Shown here: positions 44,803 through 58,034 of the stretch, piece after piece
Layout of the letters: each line of letters opens with the position of its first letter
Position numbering within the stretch: the first letter of the stretch is position 1
Assembly: GCF_904849725.1 (NCBI RefSeq)
Contig: NC_058518.1
Span: forward strand, 419,313,081 to 419,377,080
DNA length: 64,000 bases
Source: Hordeum vulgare subsp. vulgare
Lineage: Eukaryota; Streptophyta; Magnoliopsida; Poales; Poaceae
Reading direction: 5' to 3'
Notes under the pieces: generated by a model
Databases searched by the model: none
Told to the model about the DNA's origin: nothing
What the model saw: the letters and a program-made list of their open reading frames with translations, nothing else
Translations under genes and position numbers: made by a program

Positions 44803-47800
44803 TGTGACAGCCCGATGCCGACGTTCAAGAAGATTCCCCTCTCTTTCCTTTTTCGTCGTGTGTCTATTTATATTTGTCGCATCATCATCGCATCATGCGC
44901 ATCATCAGCATTGCATCGGCGTCTCCGTTGCCGCCCGTTTTCAAAACTTGCATCCGTTAGTAGTTGCCGGTTCTCGTCTTTGTCTGTTCTGAGCCTGACC
45001 GCACACGCACGCGTCCGCGGCACCGTCGTAACCCTGTTTTAAAAGTGTGCGTAAAACTTTCTCTGATCGAGGTGAAACTTGGCACGCGGTCGGGAGTAGT
45101 TATAGTTAGGCCGCCTGTCGAATTTCGTCGCGATCGGAGTTCGTCTCGTACCCGAACGGTCGACCGTAGCGGCACCGTATTCGGTCTATCGTCGGACGTT
45201 TTCCCGGTATTTTATATCTCGTTGCCGGGCTACCCGTTTTCCTTCTCATCTCCGCCTAGCCCCTCTGCACAGTGCACCGGTCCTGCGCGCAACCCAGTCC
45301 GAAAACCTCCCGAAACCCGAACCGGGTGCTCGTGACCGTTGGGTCCAGATCAACCCGGTTTTACCCCAAAACATCACCGGTTTGTCAATTGGTCTTCCTA
45401 ACCTCTTTTTTACTTACCGTCCGATCTAGATCGGAGGGCTGTATTAGACCTCATATAGACCCTAGACTATAAAATAGGTCCAACCCTAAATTCTAGGAGA
45501 GCTGTCCCATCAGCGCCGCCGCCGCACACCACCTGGGATCCGTCCTCGTTTCCCTCCTCCCATTCAGGCGCAGATTCAACCCCTTTCCTCGGTCTACGAA
45601 CCGCCCCGCTGCCAGTTTCCCCGCCACCAGATCGAGCCGCCGCCCCGTCGCGCGCTGCAAGCCAGTTCTGCCACCGCCCGAGACCTCGGTCTCCTGTGCA
45701 GGCCCCATCGCCGCCCTGGCCCCGCGTCCCAGTTGCTGCCAGACGAGTCCCGCCGCCACCGAGCCGTGGTCTCGGTCAGATCGCGAGGGCTCGAGCGGCT
45801 GCCGCGCGCCCGAGCGTTGACCACCTCCCGTGGCAGCGCGTCGCTCGCCAGGCTGGCCCCGTCTGCGCAGTGGCCCAGCAGCAGATGGATGCGGCCTAGC
45901 TCGCCCCTGGTCTGGCGAGGCCAGATCCGGCCCAGCTCGAAGCCCACCCTAGTTCCTCCTCTCCGCCTCGCCCCAACGCCTCTTCTCCTGGGCCTTGGCC
46001 CGCAAGGTGAGGATCTCCCCTAGCGTCCGTGCACTCATTGCTATATTGCGCTGCCCTTTTGGCCCAGTTCGGCCCGATTAGAATTTAGAGATTTTTTTCC
46101 GTGATTTAATAATTTTAGGAAATATATAGATATTAAAACGCCCGTAACTTTTTAACCGTAATTCGGATCGCGATGAATTGGATATGTATTTCGCGTAGTT
46201 TCTCGTGTAGAATATGTTGGCGCAGCATGCATAATTGTTTGACGTCGTTTGGCGTGCCGGATGCCTAGAATAACGTACTGATTCAATAGGATACGCCCAT
46301 ATTTAATTTTCGTGCAAGTCCGGATTGTGCGTATGGCGCATTAGAAATGCCTATGTTTTAAGGACCATTATTCGAGGTATTTTAGAGCGGTCATAGGTAT
46401 TTTTGCATGTATGGTTCACCGGTAGTTTATTTTTCCCGTGTATAGGATATTTATCTCGCATTTTTGTGTGGCTTTATTTTGTGTTGCAAACCCCACATAT
46501 TTTATATGTTTCCGGGGTAGAAAAATCCATGTGATTTTTCTGTGCAATTAGTTTTAGCTTTTGAGTAAGTTAGTTCGCGAGATATTTTGCCGTGATGCCC
46601 TTTAGTTTAATTCGTAGGATTTATTCCGTGCGTCGTTTGACGGAGTTGTCAACTAGAGAGTTGATCTTGGATGTTTTGTTTAGCCCCTGGTATTTTTAGT
46701 TGCAATAGAAATGCATGTTTATGTGTGTTTTGCTTGCCCTCAAGTTGCTAGAAATAGTGCTGTTTTGGACGTGCTGAAATATTTCTAAGTCTGGAATCTG
46801 TTATATTTTGTTGCTGTCTTGTCTTGCTTGCATCTTGTGATCTGTAGCTCTTTTGAGGTTGGTCCAATGAAGTTAGTTGTACCCCTTGTGTTTCTATAGC
46901 ATGCTGTAAATTTTCATGCCATTTGGAGTCCTGTAGCTATAGGTTTTGCTGCTGCCAATATTGCTTCAGATCGAAAACTGCACTTTCATGAGGTGTGATT
47001 TTCCCTAAGTCTGAAATAGTGTGTGCGATGCCATGTTGTGTCTTCTTTTCCTAGTATTCCTTGCAGCCATGCTAGTTGTTGTTAGTTGTTTGTAGTAGTG
47101 CTTTTTGCCCTCTTTCGTGCCATGCCTTGCTTGATTTTATCGGAGTTATGTAGCCGAAGTTGTGAGGCGTAGAATATGCTATGTGGCTGTTTTTGGCAGA
47201 TTATAGTGACTTCTTGATTTGCTCGTATCTTTTGATCCGTAGCTCCGTAGGAGATGTTCTTTATGTGTAGATTGCTTGCCTTGATGCGTAGAATCACGTG
47301 AACCTATTTGTTTTGCTGTTTAACAACTAATTAAATTCATTAGTTCAGATCTGGACAGAATCGTAGATTAACGTGTGAGGTCGTCTCGGAGGTGCTATAT
47401 GTCATTTCCGACCTCATTTAAAATGCCTAGATAGGTAGATTAATTACGCTTCACCTCTTGCCATGTTTAACCACATTTAATATAGCCGTGTACCTGAAGG
47501 GGAGTGAACTAAATAATTAAACTTGGAGTTTCGTCGATATGCAACTCGTTGCATATCGAGCTTCGCTTAATGTGTAGTGTTTGATTGTTGTGATTGTCAT
47601 GCCTTGCAATAGTCCGTTCATGCATCATATGTGTCTTGCATCGTGTGGTGAATATCTGTGTTGATGTTTGTTTCCGGTTTGTTCCGTCTCGATAGAGTTC
47701 CGCAAGCGTGTCGGAATGTGAGGACCCGTTCGACTACGTCTGTTCGTCTGCTCCACGAAGTCATTCTTCTTCCAAGCGGGATCTCAGGAAAGATGACCAT

Positions 47801-49460
47801 TTCCCCAGATACCATTACTATCATTGCCATGCTAGCTTTCCGTTTCTGTCGATTATGTCGTGTTGCCTACCACATGTTAAATATCAGCCTCTCAACAATG
47901 CCATGATTACCTTCAACCTGTTCGACCTAGCAAACCACTGATTGGCTATGTTACTGCTTGCGTAACCATGTTGTTAGCGTTGCTAGTTGCAGGTGCAGTT
48001 GCTTCCATGTGATAACATGGGTTCCTTGTTATATCACCATATTTAAATGCTATTTAATTTAATGCACCTATATACTTGGTAAAAGGTGGAAGGCTCGGCC
48101 TTTTCTAGGCTGGTGTTTTGTTCCACATTTGCCCCCTTAGTTTCGGCTACCGGTGTTATGTTCCATAATTGAGCGCTCCTAACACGATCGGGGTTGTTAT
48201 GGGGCCCCCCTTGACAATTCGTTTTAGATTAAAGCTGGTCTGGCAAGGCCCAACTTTGGTACTACATTTGCCTAACAACCTAATAATAATGCATAGGGAC
48301 CCGCCGGCACCCGTGGACTAATTTAATCAACCCCCGGGCCAGTGCTCCTCATGAGTGTTGGTCCCACCTGAGCGATGTCCGGCGCCCCTCTGGTCACCCG
48401 GAGGTTTAGCGATCCCGACGTCTAGCTCATCCGCCGTGTCCTGAGAACGAGGTACGCGACTCCTATCGGGATCGTCGACACGTCAGACGGCCTTGCTGGA
48501 TTAGATTTACCTTTGACGAGATATCTTGTGCATCGGGATTCCGGTGATGCTTTGGGTAATCTCAGAGTTGAGGTTTTCCACTAGGGAATCCGACGAGATC
48601 GCGAGCTTCGTGATTGAGGATTTCTATGCGGCTTGTGGTAATTTGTGATGGACTAGTTGGAACACCCCTGCAGGGTTAAATCTTTCGGAAAGCCGTGCCC
48701 GCGGTTATGTGGCAACGTGGAAGCTTTGTTTAACACTAGTTCTAGATAACTTGAAGTTAACTTAATTAAAACATGCCAACTGTGTGCGTAACCATGACTG
48801 TCTCTTTCGTGAGTTCTGTCTCCGATCGAGGACACGGTGGGGTTATTTCTGACGTAGGTAGGTGTTCAGAATCATTCATTTGGTCATCTGTAGTTCACGT
48901 CCGCTATGCGTAGTTCTTCCCCCTCTTATTTCTGGTACTCGTAAGTTAGCCACCAAATATATGCTTAGTCGCTGCTGCAACCTCACCACTTAACCATACC
49001 TCACCATTAAGCTTTGCTAGTCTTGATACCATTGGAAATGAGATTGCTGAGTCCCCTGTGGCTCACAGATTACTACAACACCAGTTGCAGGTACAGGTAA
49101 AGATTACTTGACGCGAGCGCGTTGATTGTTCATTTGGAGTTGCTTCTTCTTCTTCTTCTTCATCGATCTAGGATGGGTTCCAGGCCGGCAGCCTGGGATA
49201 GCAAGGATGGACGTTGTTCTTTCTTTTCTCGTTGTTTTCGTCCGTAGTCGGACCCTGCTCTTACTCTTGATGATTATGTAATGTACTGATGTGACTCTGA
49301 TGTAGCTTGTGGCGAGTGTAAGCCAACTCTTTATATATCTCTTCTTTTCAGTACATGTACTTGTAACGATATCCATTCTTGCGACATGACGAGATGCGCT
49401 TCTATCCCTGACGAGGCCCTCGTGCTAAATTGAGGATAGGGTCGCATCTTGGGCGTGACA
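44803..49460 (+). repeat. 5' LTR of the Sukkula element
   Basis: 4658 bp. Layout: TATA box at 45467-45476, a GC-rich tract (about 45510-46020), a T-rich stretch (about 46080-47950), then mixed sequence to the terminal GGGCGTGACA. Frames in the GC-rich part (for example 45594-45947 minus, 45733-46023 plus) are not conserved proteins as far as I can see. A CTT-repeat lies near 49142-49160. Confidence 0.93.
45467..45476 (+). promoter_or_regulatory. TATA box of the Sukkula 5' LTR
   Basis: CTATAAAATA, repeated at 53337-53346 in the 3' LTR. It probably sets the start of the element transcript, about 660 bp into the LTR. Confidence 0.65.
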
Positions 49461-52400
49461 AGTTGGTATCAGACCAGTACCGACCTAAGAGCCCCCTTGA
49501 TTGATCGAACTTGGCCGAGTCGAGTCTAGTGAAAACTATTTGAGTCTTAGTTATATATCGGAGAGTAGGATTCTTTTTTCTCCTCTTCTATGCTCTGGTG
49601 AGGAATCTTGACGTAATAATTTTCTCTACTCCTTTTCTCACTCAAATTTTTTTTAGGATCACGCGGATATATTTGGAATCTATATGATGCTGATGTGACG
49701 GAGTTCTGTCTTGGTGCCTCCTGTCTGACTTGATTTTCTTCCGGGGAGTTGAGCTCCCGGGGATTCTCGAGCACATCGTTATCATTCAGATTTCTTAGTA
49801 TCTCAGGACGAAGGATGTTCGTAATTGCTTCAATACTAGTAGTGGTGAGATAACCCCGATGTCCCCAGTACTGGTGCAGATTGTTCGAGAGTACTGCCAT
49901 ACTTTGTATCGTTGTGATCATGAGGGTCTGTTGTAGATGAAGGTCCAAGATTCTGGTTGTGTGTTGACGGATGTGATACAGGCGACGGGTTAGTATAGGA
50001 GTTGTGTGATTATTACTCCTTGTATCCGTGTACCAGATTGCATGACCAAATATTTCGGGAATTCATAGGTGGGAATTCAAGTAGTTGCTTATAGGACAAT
50101 CTTCCAACAAATGCATGATGTTAGGTTGGGGTTCGACATCTAGTGGATTCGTTTGTTCACGGTCGACTTACAGCGGTACACGTTGTGTCTTAAAGAGTCC
50201 TTGTAGCTTGCTACGACTCGGGGACGCTTTGTATGTCGGGTGCACTGTCTTGCACTTGATGTCTACTGTAAAATCGAGCCCGTGCGATCCTGTCCACGAA
50301 AATATCGGACGAAATCTTTCTCATGAGTTTGTTCTGGCTTGTTTCGTAAGCCTCTCCCTTTGTTTTGTTTGAGTATGGTAATTTGTGTTGCTTCGATGTC
50401 AAGTGGTGATTTTAGATCTTTCCTAAGCGGTGTTCTCATATTTTTGTGGGAATGCTAATCCTCTTGCTTAATCAATTGTCTTATCATTCTTGTCAACCGG
50501 AGTCGTCATGTTAATTATTTTCCAACCGGTGTGTTTCTCTCCAAGTGGATTCAATCCTCTCCAATTTTTGCAAGATCATTCTCTCGTTTTATTCCAGAGT
50601 TCATCTCATCTGTCCCATGTTGTCTTTGTTTTTCCCGCCCTCCCGCCCTTTTTCTCAGTGATTCAATTTTCATCCAAGAGTTTTCTTTCATGTGCTTCCT
50701 TTATCTGTTCTTTTCTCTCTTACCCGATGATTCATTGTGAAGATTCTCAGGAGTCGAGTTCATCATTTCTTCATTTTGTTCTTTTCCGGTGAATTCAATT
50801 CAGTTGTCCGTGTTCATCATATCCTTTTCATCCTTGTAATTATTTCCTATGTTGGAAATTTTTATCAGTCTATTTTCTTGTTGTTATTTCTCTCTATTCT
50901 ATCCGGAGCGTTGAAGTTATCTCAGAATTCTTGTTCTCAATTCTTTAATTATTTCGGGGTGCTAACCTCATCTAGTTCTCTTCATACCGGTGCAATATCT
51001 ATCGTTCTAAGAAATCTTTTCATCGGTGGTTTCTTTGAGTGGGCCCATAACACACAGGTTCTTTCCCAGGATCTTTCCTGGCTCTTTTAGTTCTTTCTCG
51101 GAGATCTCCAATTCTTGTCAACTATGACGTAAGTATGAATTTCATCAGTCATATCCCTTCTCCAAGGCCTATTCGAATTAATTCTCATATTTGGTTCAAC
51201 CTTTCATTCCTCATTATTCCGGAGTGTCTCAGCTATTCTTGGTGTGTTTCTCGTCATCATTCTCACCTTGCAATTCGAAGGAGTGTTTCTCGTAAATCTT
51301 GGTTCATTCTCTTAAATATTCATCATTTCAACCTTGTGTTATCATCTGGAATTGTTTCCAATCATGAGTGATTAAATTCTTGCTATCCGATGCATTTCTG
51401 AGTTGTTTTCATTCTCATTCCTCCGAAGGCCATCATTTTAGAAGATTTTGTTCGTTCTCAGCTTGCAGCTTTCATTCTCAAATTCTTCTCCATTGTTGTC
51501 TCTTCGTTCGTCTCTCAATTATCCTGGCGCCTTGTTCTAGTTTTTCCCTCAACTGCCTCATGATCTCTTCATTCTCTTGTATCTCCAGTCATTCATGGTT
51601 GCCTCATTCATTTCAATTCTCACTGGTGCCTCTTTCAAGATTTCTTCTAGTTTGTGCTCATATCTCTCCTCAATCATTTCAAGAATAATAAGTGATATGC
51701 TAAATCCGTTGCTTGTCATCAGTTAAACTTGATGAAGGATGAGCATAACATAATTGTTATTCTTATTTCATCAAATGATTTCAATTCTTCTTCCGGAGGA
51801 CTCATGATATCAATTCTTTCCTCAATTTTTCTTCTCTTGCATTCCCAAGTGCATTTGTTCTTCCTTATCCTTTGAGGTGGTATTATAGCCTTCTTGTTAG
51901 TGTAGGAGCCTCGAAGAGTTTTCCTTTCAAGAATGAGATAATTAAATCCATCAATTCTATGATCATGAGATATTTCAACCCATGATTTCTTCTTTGAGCC
52001 ATCTTGGTTTGGATTTCACCTAAAGCTTTTCCTATGGATTGTGGCTATCATGGTGCTTGTCATTAATCCAAGTTCTCAATGTATCCTCTTGGTGCAAGTA
52101 ATTGTTCATATCTTGTTTCTCCCAATCAATCCTTGTTTCTTTTAGTGGTTGGTTGTCACCTCATACATGTTGAGATGATTTTCATAAGCCCACTACTGTC
52201 TTGTTCTTTTGTAGTTGTTTTTCCAACAACTTCGTTCAATTCTTCTCGCAAGGGTGCTTGTCAAGTTCATTGGAGTTTATAGTTGTCATTCTCTCTTCAT
52301 TCTCTTCTTCCGTATGAGCTAGTCCCTATTCTATTGTTCCGGAGACATTGTGTTGTTGCTCTTTTGGGTCAATCTTGTTGTTCTGTCAAGATCATGGTGT

Positions 52401-52672
52401 TCCCTTGCTCTATTTACTTGTTTGATGTGAATATTGTCTATTTCTTCCATCTTATCGAATTTTTTGTCCCATTTTCCTACCGAAGTGCTGTCGAAATTTT
52501 CCGTGAATTCTTGCTTCTTTCTCATATCATCCCTCATCTCTTTGCAACTTTCAAGGATCGTTGGTTTCACTCGTTTGTCAAGAAGCAACTAAGTTTTACC
52601 TCTTCCTTTCTCATCCTCTTCCCCGTTCACTCTTGGATCTCGGGGCGAGATCCTCTTGTAGTGTAGGAGAGT
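49461..52672 (+). other. Internal domain of the Sukkula element, non-coding
   Basis: 3212 bp. The primer site TGGTATCAGA lies at 49464-49473, three bases after the LTR, and a polypurine tract GTGTAGGAGAGT at 52661-52672. From about 50450 to 52650 the plus strand is very pyrimidine-rich, which leaves long but low-complexity frames such as 50490-50792 and 51368-51688 with no motif. I regard none as genes. Confidence 0.85.
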
Positions 52673-55600
52673 TGTGACAGCCCGATGCCGACGTTCCAGA
52701 AGATTCCCCTCTCTTTCCTTTTTCTTCGTGTGTCTATTTATATTTGTCGCATCATCATCGCATCATGCGCATCATCAGCATTGCATCGGCGTCTCCGTTG
52801 CCGCCCGTTTTCAAAACTTGCATCCGTTAGTAGTTGCCGGTTCTCGTCGTTGTCCGTTCTGAGCCCGACCGCACACGCACGCGTCCGCGGCTATGTCGTA
52901 ACCCTGTTTTAAAAGTGTGCGTAAAACTTTCTCTGATCGAGGTGAAACTTGGCACGCGGTCGGGAGTAGTTATAGTTAGGCCGCCTGTCGAATTTCGTCG
53001 CGATCGGAGTTCGTCTGGTACCCGAACGGTCGACCGTAGCGGCACCGTATTCGGTCTATCGTCGGACGCTTTCCCGGTATTTTAAATCTCGTTGCCGGGC
53101 TGCCCGTTTTCCCTCTCATATCCGCCTAGCCCCTCTGCACAGTGCACCGGTCCTGCGTGCAACCCAGTCCGAAAATCTCCTGAAACCCGAACCGGGTGCT
53201 TGTGGCCGTTGGGTCCAGATCAACCCGGTTTTACCCCAAAACATCACCGGTTTGTCAATTGGTCTGCCTAACCTATTTTTTACTTACCGTTCGATCTAGA
53301 TCGGAGGGCTGTATTAGACCTCATATAGACCCTAGACTATAAAATAGGTCCAACCCTAAATTCTAGGAGAGTTGTCCCATCAGCGCCGCCGCCGCACACC
53401 ACCTGGGATCCGTCCTCGTTTCCCTCCTTCTCCCATTCAGGCGCACATTCAATCCCTTTCCTCGGTCTACGAACCGCCCCGCTGCCAGTTTCCCCGCCGC
53501 CAGATCGAGCCGCCGCCCCGTCGCGCGCTGCAAGCCAGTTCTGCCACCGCCCGAGGCCTCGGTCTCCTGCGCGGGCCCCGTCGCCGCCCTGGCCCCGCGT
53601 CCCAGTTGCTGCCAGACGATTCCAGCCGCCACCAAGCCGTGGTCTCGGTCAGGTCGCGAGGGCTCGAGAGGCTGCCGCTCACCCGAGCGTTGACCACCTC
53701 CCGTGGCAGGCGTCGCTCGCCAGGCTAGCCCCGTCTGCGCAGCGGCCCAGCAGCAGATGGCTGCGGCCTAGCTTGCCCCTGGTCTGGCGAGGCCAGATCC
53801 GGCCCAGCTCGGAGCCCACCCTAGTTCCTCCTCTCCGCCTCGCCCCAGCGCCTCTTCTCCTCGGCCTTGGCCCACAAGGTGAGGATCTCCCCTAGCGTCC
53901 GTGCACTCATTGTTATATTGCGCTGCCCTTTTGGCCCAGTTCGGCCCGATTAGAATTTAGAGATTTTTTTTCCGTAATTTAATAATTTTAGGAAATATAT
54001 AGATATTAAAACGCCCGTAACTTTTTAACCGTAATTCGGATCGCGATGAATTGGATATGTATATCGCGTAGTTTCTCGTGTAGAATACGTTGGCGCAGCA
54101 TGGATAATTGTTTGACGTCGTTTGACGTGCCGGATGCCTAGAATAACGTACTGATTGAATAGGATACGCCCGTATTTAATTTTTGTGCAAGTCCGGATTG
54201 TGCGTATGGCGCATTAGAAATGCCTATGTTTTAAGGACCATTATTCGAGGTATTTTAGAGCGGTCATAGGTATTTTTGCATGTATGGTTCGCCGGTAGTT
54301 TATTTTTCCCGTGTATAGGATATTTATCTCGCATTTTTGTGTGGCTTTATTTTGTGTTGCAAACCCCACATATTTTATATGTTTCCGGGGTAGAAAAATC
54401 CATGTGATTTTTCTGTGCAATTAGTTTTAGCTTTTGAGTAAGTTAGTTCGCGAGATATTTTGCCGTGATGCCCTTTAGTTTAATTCGTAGGATTTATTCC
54501 GTGCGTCGTTTGACGGAGTTGTCAACTAGAGAGTTGATCTTGGATGTTTTGTTTAGCCCCTGGTATTTTTAGTTGCAATAGAAATGCATGTTTAGGTGTA
54601 TTTTTCTTGCCCTCAAGTTGCTAGAAATAGTGCTGTTTTGGACGTGCTGAAATATTTCTAAGTCTGGAATCTGTTATATTTTGTTGCTGTCTTGTCTTGC
54701 TTGCATCTTGTGATCTGTAGCTCTTTTGAGGTTGGTCCAATGGAGTTAGTTGTACCCCTTGTGTTTCTCTAGAATGCCGTATATTTTCATGCCAGTTGGA
54801 GTCCTGTAGATATAGGTTTTGCTGCTGCCAATATTGCTTCAGATCGAAAACTGCACTTTCATGAGGTGTGATTTTCCCTAAGTCTGAAATAGTGTGTGCG
54901 ATGCCATGTTGTGTCTTCTTTTCCTAGTATTCCTTGCAGCCATGCTAGTTGTTGTTAGTTGTTTGTAGTAGTGTTTTTTGCCCTCTTTCGTGCCATGCTT
55001 TGCTTGATTTTATCGGAGTTGTGTAGCCGAAGTTGTGAGGCGTAGAATATGCTATCTGGCTGTTTTTGGCAGATTGTAGTGACTTCTTGATTTGCTCGTA
55101 TCTTTTGATCCGTAGCTCCGTTGGAGATGTTCTTTATGTGTAGATTGCTTGCTTGATGCGTAGAATCACGTGAACCTATTTGTTTTGCTGTTTAACAACT
55201 AATTAAATGCATTTGTTCAGATCTGGACAGAATCGTAAGTTAACGTGTGAGGTCGTCTCGGAGGTGCTATATGTCATTTCCGACCTCATTTAAAATGCCT
55301 AGATAGGTAGATTAATTACGCTTCACCTCTTGCCATGTTTAACCACATTTAATATAGCCGTGTACCTGAAGGGGAGTGAATTAAATAATTAAACTTGGAG
55401 TTTCGTCGATATGCAACTCGTTGCATATCGAGCTTCGCTTAATGTGTAGTGTTTGATTGTTGTGATTGTCATGCCTTGCAATAGTCCGTTCATGCATCAT
55501 ATGTGTCTTGCATCGTGTGGTGAATATCTGTGTTGATGTTTGTTTCCGGTTTGTTCCGTCTCGATAGAGTTCCGCAAGCGTCGGAATGTGAGGACCCGTT

Positions 55601-57328
55601 CGACTACGTCTTCGTCTACTCCACGAAGTCATTCTTCTTCCAAGCAGGATCTCAGGCAAGATGACCATTTCCCCAGATACCATTACTATCATTGCCATGC
55701 TAGTTTTCCGTTTCTGTCGATTATGTCTCGTTGCCTACCACATGTTAAATATCAGCCTCTCAACAATGCCATGATTACCTTCAACCTGTTCGACCTAGCA
55801 AACCACTGATTTGCTATGTTACTGCTTGCTTAACCATGTTGTTAGCGTTGCTAGTTGCAGGTGCAGTTGCTTCCATGTGATAACATGGGTTCCTTGTTAT
55901 ATCACCATATTTAAATGCTATTTAATTTAATGCACCTATATACTTGGTAAAAGGTGGAAGGCTCGGCCTTTTCTAGCCTGGTATTTTGTTCCACATTTGC
56001 CCCCTTAGTTTCGGCTACCGGTGTTATGTTCCATAATTGAGCGTTCCTAACACGATCCGGGTTGTTATGGGGACCCCCTTGATAATTCGTTTTAGATTAA
56101 AGCTGGTCTGGCAAGGCCCAACTTTGGTACTACATGTGCCTAACAACCTAATAATAATGCATAGGGACCCGCCGGCACCCGCGGACTAATTTAATCAACC
56201 CCCGGGCCAGTGCTCCTCATGAGTGTTGGTCCCACCTGAGGGATGTCCGGCGCCCCTCTGGTCACCCGGAGGTTTAGCGATCCCGACGTCTAGCTCATCT
56301 GCCGTGTCCTGAGAACGAGGTACGCGACTCCTATCGGGATCGTCGACACGTCGGGCGGCCTTGCTGGATTTGTTTTACCTTTGACGAGATATCTTGTGCA
56401 TCGGGATTCCGGTGATGCTTTGGGTAATCTCAGAGTTGAGGTTTTCCACTAGGGAATCCGACGAGATCGCGAGCTTCGTGATTGAGGATTTCTATGCGGC
56501 TTGTGGTAATTTGTGATGGACTAGTTGGAGCACCCCTGCAGGGTTAAATCTTTCGGAAAGCCGTGCCCGCGGTTATGTGGCAACGTGGAAGCTTTGTTTA
56601 ACACTGGTTCTAGATAACTTGAAGTTAACTTAATTAAAACATGCCAACTGTGTGCGTAACCGTGACTGTCTCTTTCGTGAGTTCTGTCTCCGATCGAGGA
56701 CACGGTGGGGTTATTTCTGACGTAGGTAGGTGTTCAGGATCATTCATTTGGTCATCTATAGTTCACGTCCGCTATGTGTAGTTCTTCCCCCTCTTATTTC
56801 TGGTACTCGTAAGTTAGCCACCAAATATATGCTTAGTCACTGCTGCAACCTCACCACTTAACCATACCTCACCATTAAGCTTTGCTAGTCTTGATACCTT
56901 TGGAAATGAGATTGCTGAGTCCCCTGTGGCTCACAGATTACTACAACACCAGTTCCAGGTACAGGTAAAGATTACTTGACGCGAGCGCGTTGATTGTTCA
57001 TTTGGAGTTGCTTCTTCTTCTTCTTCTTCATCGATCTAGGATGGGTTCCATGCCGGCAGCCTGGGATAGCAAGGATGGACGTCGTTCTTTCTTTTCTCGT
57101 TGTTTTCGTCCGTAGTCGGACCCTGCTCTTACTCTTGATGATTATGTAATGTACTGATGTGACTCTGATGTAGCTTGTGGCGAGTGTAAGCCAACTCTTT
57201 ATATATCTCTTCTTTTCAGTACATGTACTTGTAACGATATCCATTCTTGCAACACGACGAGATGCGCTTCTATCCCTGACGAGGCCCTCGTGCCAAATTG
57301 AGGATAGGGTCGCATCTTGGGCGTGACA
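52673..57328 (+). repeat. 3' LTR of the Sukkula element
   Basis: 4656 bp, differing from the 5' LTR only by scattered single-base changes and a few short indels. TATA box at 53337-53346. It ends at 57328, followed by the TSD GTTGA. Confidence 0.93.
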
Positions 57329-57333
57329 GTTGA

Positions 57334-57931
57334 GTACTGTGATGACTTGATAGATGTGAAGTTGTATGTCCCGTCAGCAGTTTGGCCTACAAGTTAAAGT
57401 GGCAATTGAATATAATATTTCAAAATAAAAGACTGAACAAACATAAAACAATGACATGAGTAGATGAATGAAGTTGATAATTGACCATCATGCAATTCTC
57501 CCAAACCGTCAAAAAGAGGGAAACCTTTTTGTCCTGAACTTTCCAGCTTTAGGGTGTGACTACATAGTTGACAAAAACCAATGAGATTAGAGCTCCATCC
57601 ATTTTATTCCATGCTTCAGAGCTCCATCCATTTCGACCCTTGTGTTCAGGTGTAGCATGCTCACTAAGCAAGTCCACGAGATCTTTCTCAAGGCTTGCAT
57701 TCCATTGTTCTCTATCTTATGCATTCCATGTATCATGTTAATGTACCTTTTTCTGTCTTAACTATTTTCACATAGCTAGAGAAATATCTAAGATTGTACA
57801 AGAGCTAGTTTATTACCTTTTGGAGACCCTCTCCTCCTCTTTTCCACACTCCCTATAGGGGGTGATGCTCTACGCCTTTCGGCAACTTCTTTCAGGAGGT
57901 TCAACCTTGGTGTTCCTCGAGCAGTCATCAT
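57334..57931 (-). pseudogene. PIF/Harbinger ORF1 (Myb/SANT-like protein), N-terminal part
   Basis: Exon 1 starts at ATG 57931 (MMTARGTPRLNLLKEVAERRRASPPIGSVEKRRR) and ends at a GT donor at 57816-57815. A later exon (about 57700-57590) gives the Myb/SANT-like core NNGMQALEKDLVDLLSEHATPEHKGRNGWSSEAWNKM. The middle of the protein is shortened. A segment FPLFDGLGELHDG (about 57520-57480) and a final one ending GTYNFTSIKSSQYSTQ (57390-57334) run into the Sukkula TSD and continue at 44802. Introns are inferred from GT...AG. The divergence and missing middle make it a relic. Confidence 0.75.
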
Positions 57932-58034
57932 AATGATTTCTGGACAAAACAAGTATCCAAGTGACTATTTATAGCATGAGATGAAAGTAAAACAAGTTTC
58001 AAAGTGACAAATTATTACAAAGCTTTATTGTTCC

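Larger units (their letters stand above)
44803..57328 (+). mobile_element. Sukkula-type LARD (large non-autonomous LTR retrotransposon)
   Basis: 12.5 kb with two nearly identical LTRs of 4.66 kb (44803-49460 and 52673-57328) around a 3.2 kb internal domain. GTTGA is duplicated on both sides (44798-44802 and 57329-57333). Both LTRs begin TGTGACAGCCCGATG and end GGGCGTGACA; that end matches my memory of the Sukkula marker-primer site. Sizes fit the published LARD class (LTRs about 4.5 kb, internal domain about 3.5 kb, no protein). The primer site and polypurine tract are intact. No gag or pol was seen in any frame, so it depends on another element. The very similar LTRs mark it as one of the youngest insertions here. 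It splits Harbinger ORF1. Confidence 0.93.

Noticed and set aside
45493..46023. GC-rich frames in the Sukkula LTR (and the matching set at 53363-53728)
   Set aside because: Frames differ between the two LTR copies through indels and show no known domain. Treated as a non-coding leader.
47658..47941. Overlapping frames in the Sukkula LTR with a partly similar counterpart at 55540-55809
   Set aside because: The similarity is simply that the two LTRs are copies; short indels change the N-terminal frame between copies, so there is no sign of coding selection.
50490..51688. Several 70-117 codon plus-strand frames rich in Ser, Leu and Phe
   Set aside because: They come from the pyrimidine-rich low-complexity internal domain of Sukkula. 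Membrane-like composition is a by-product of T-rich codons, with no family motif.
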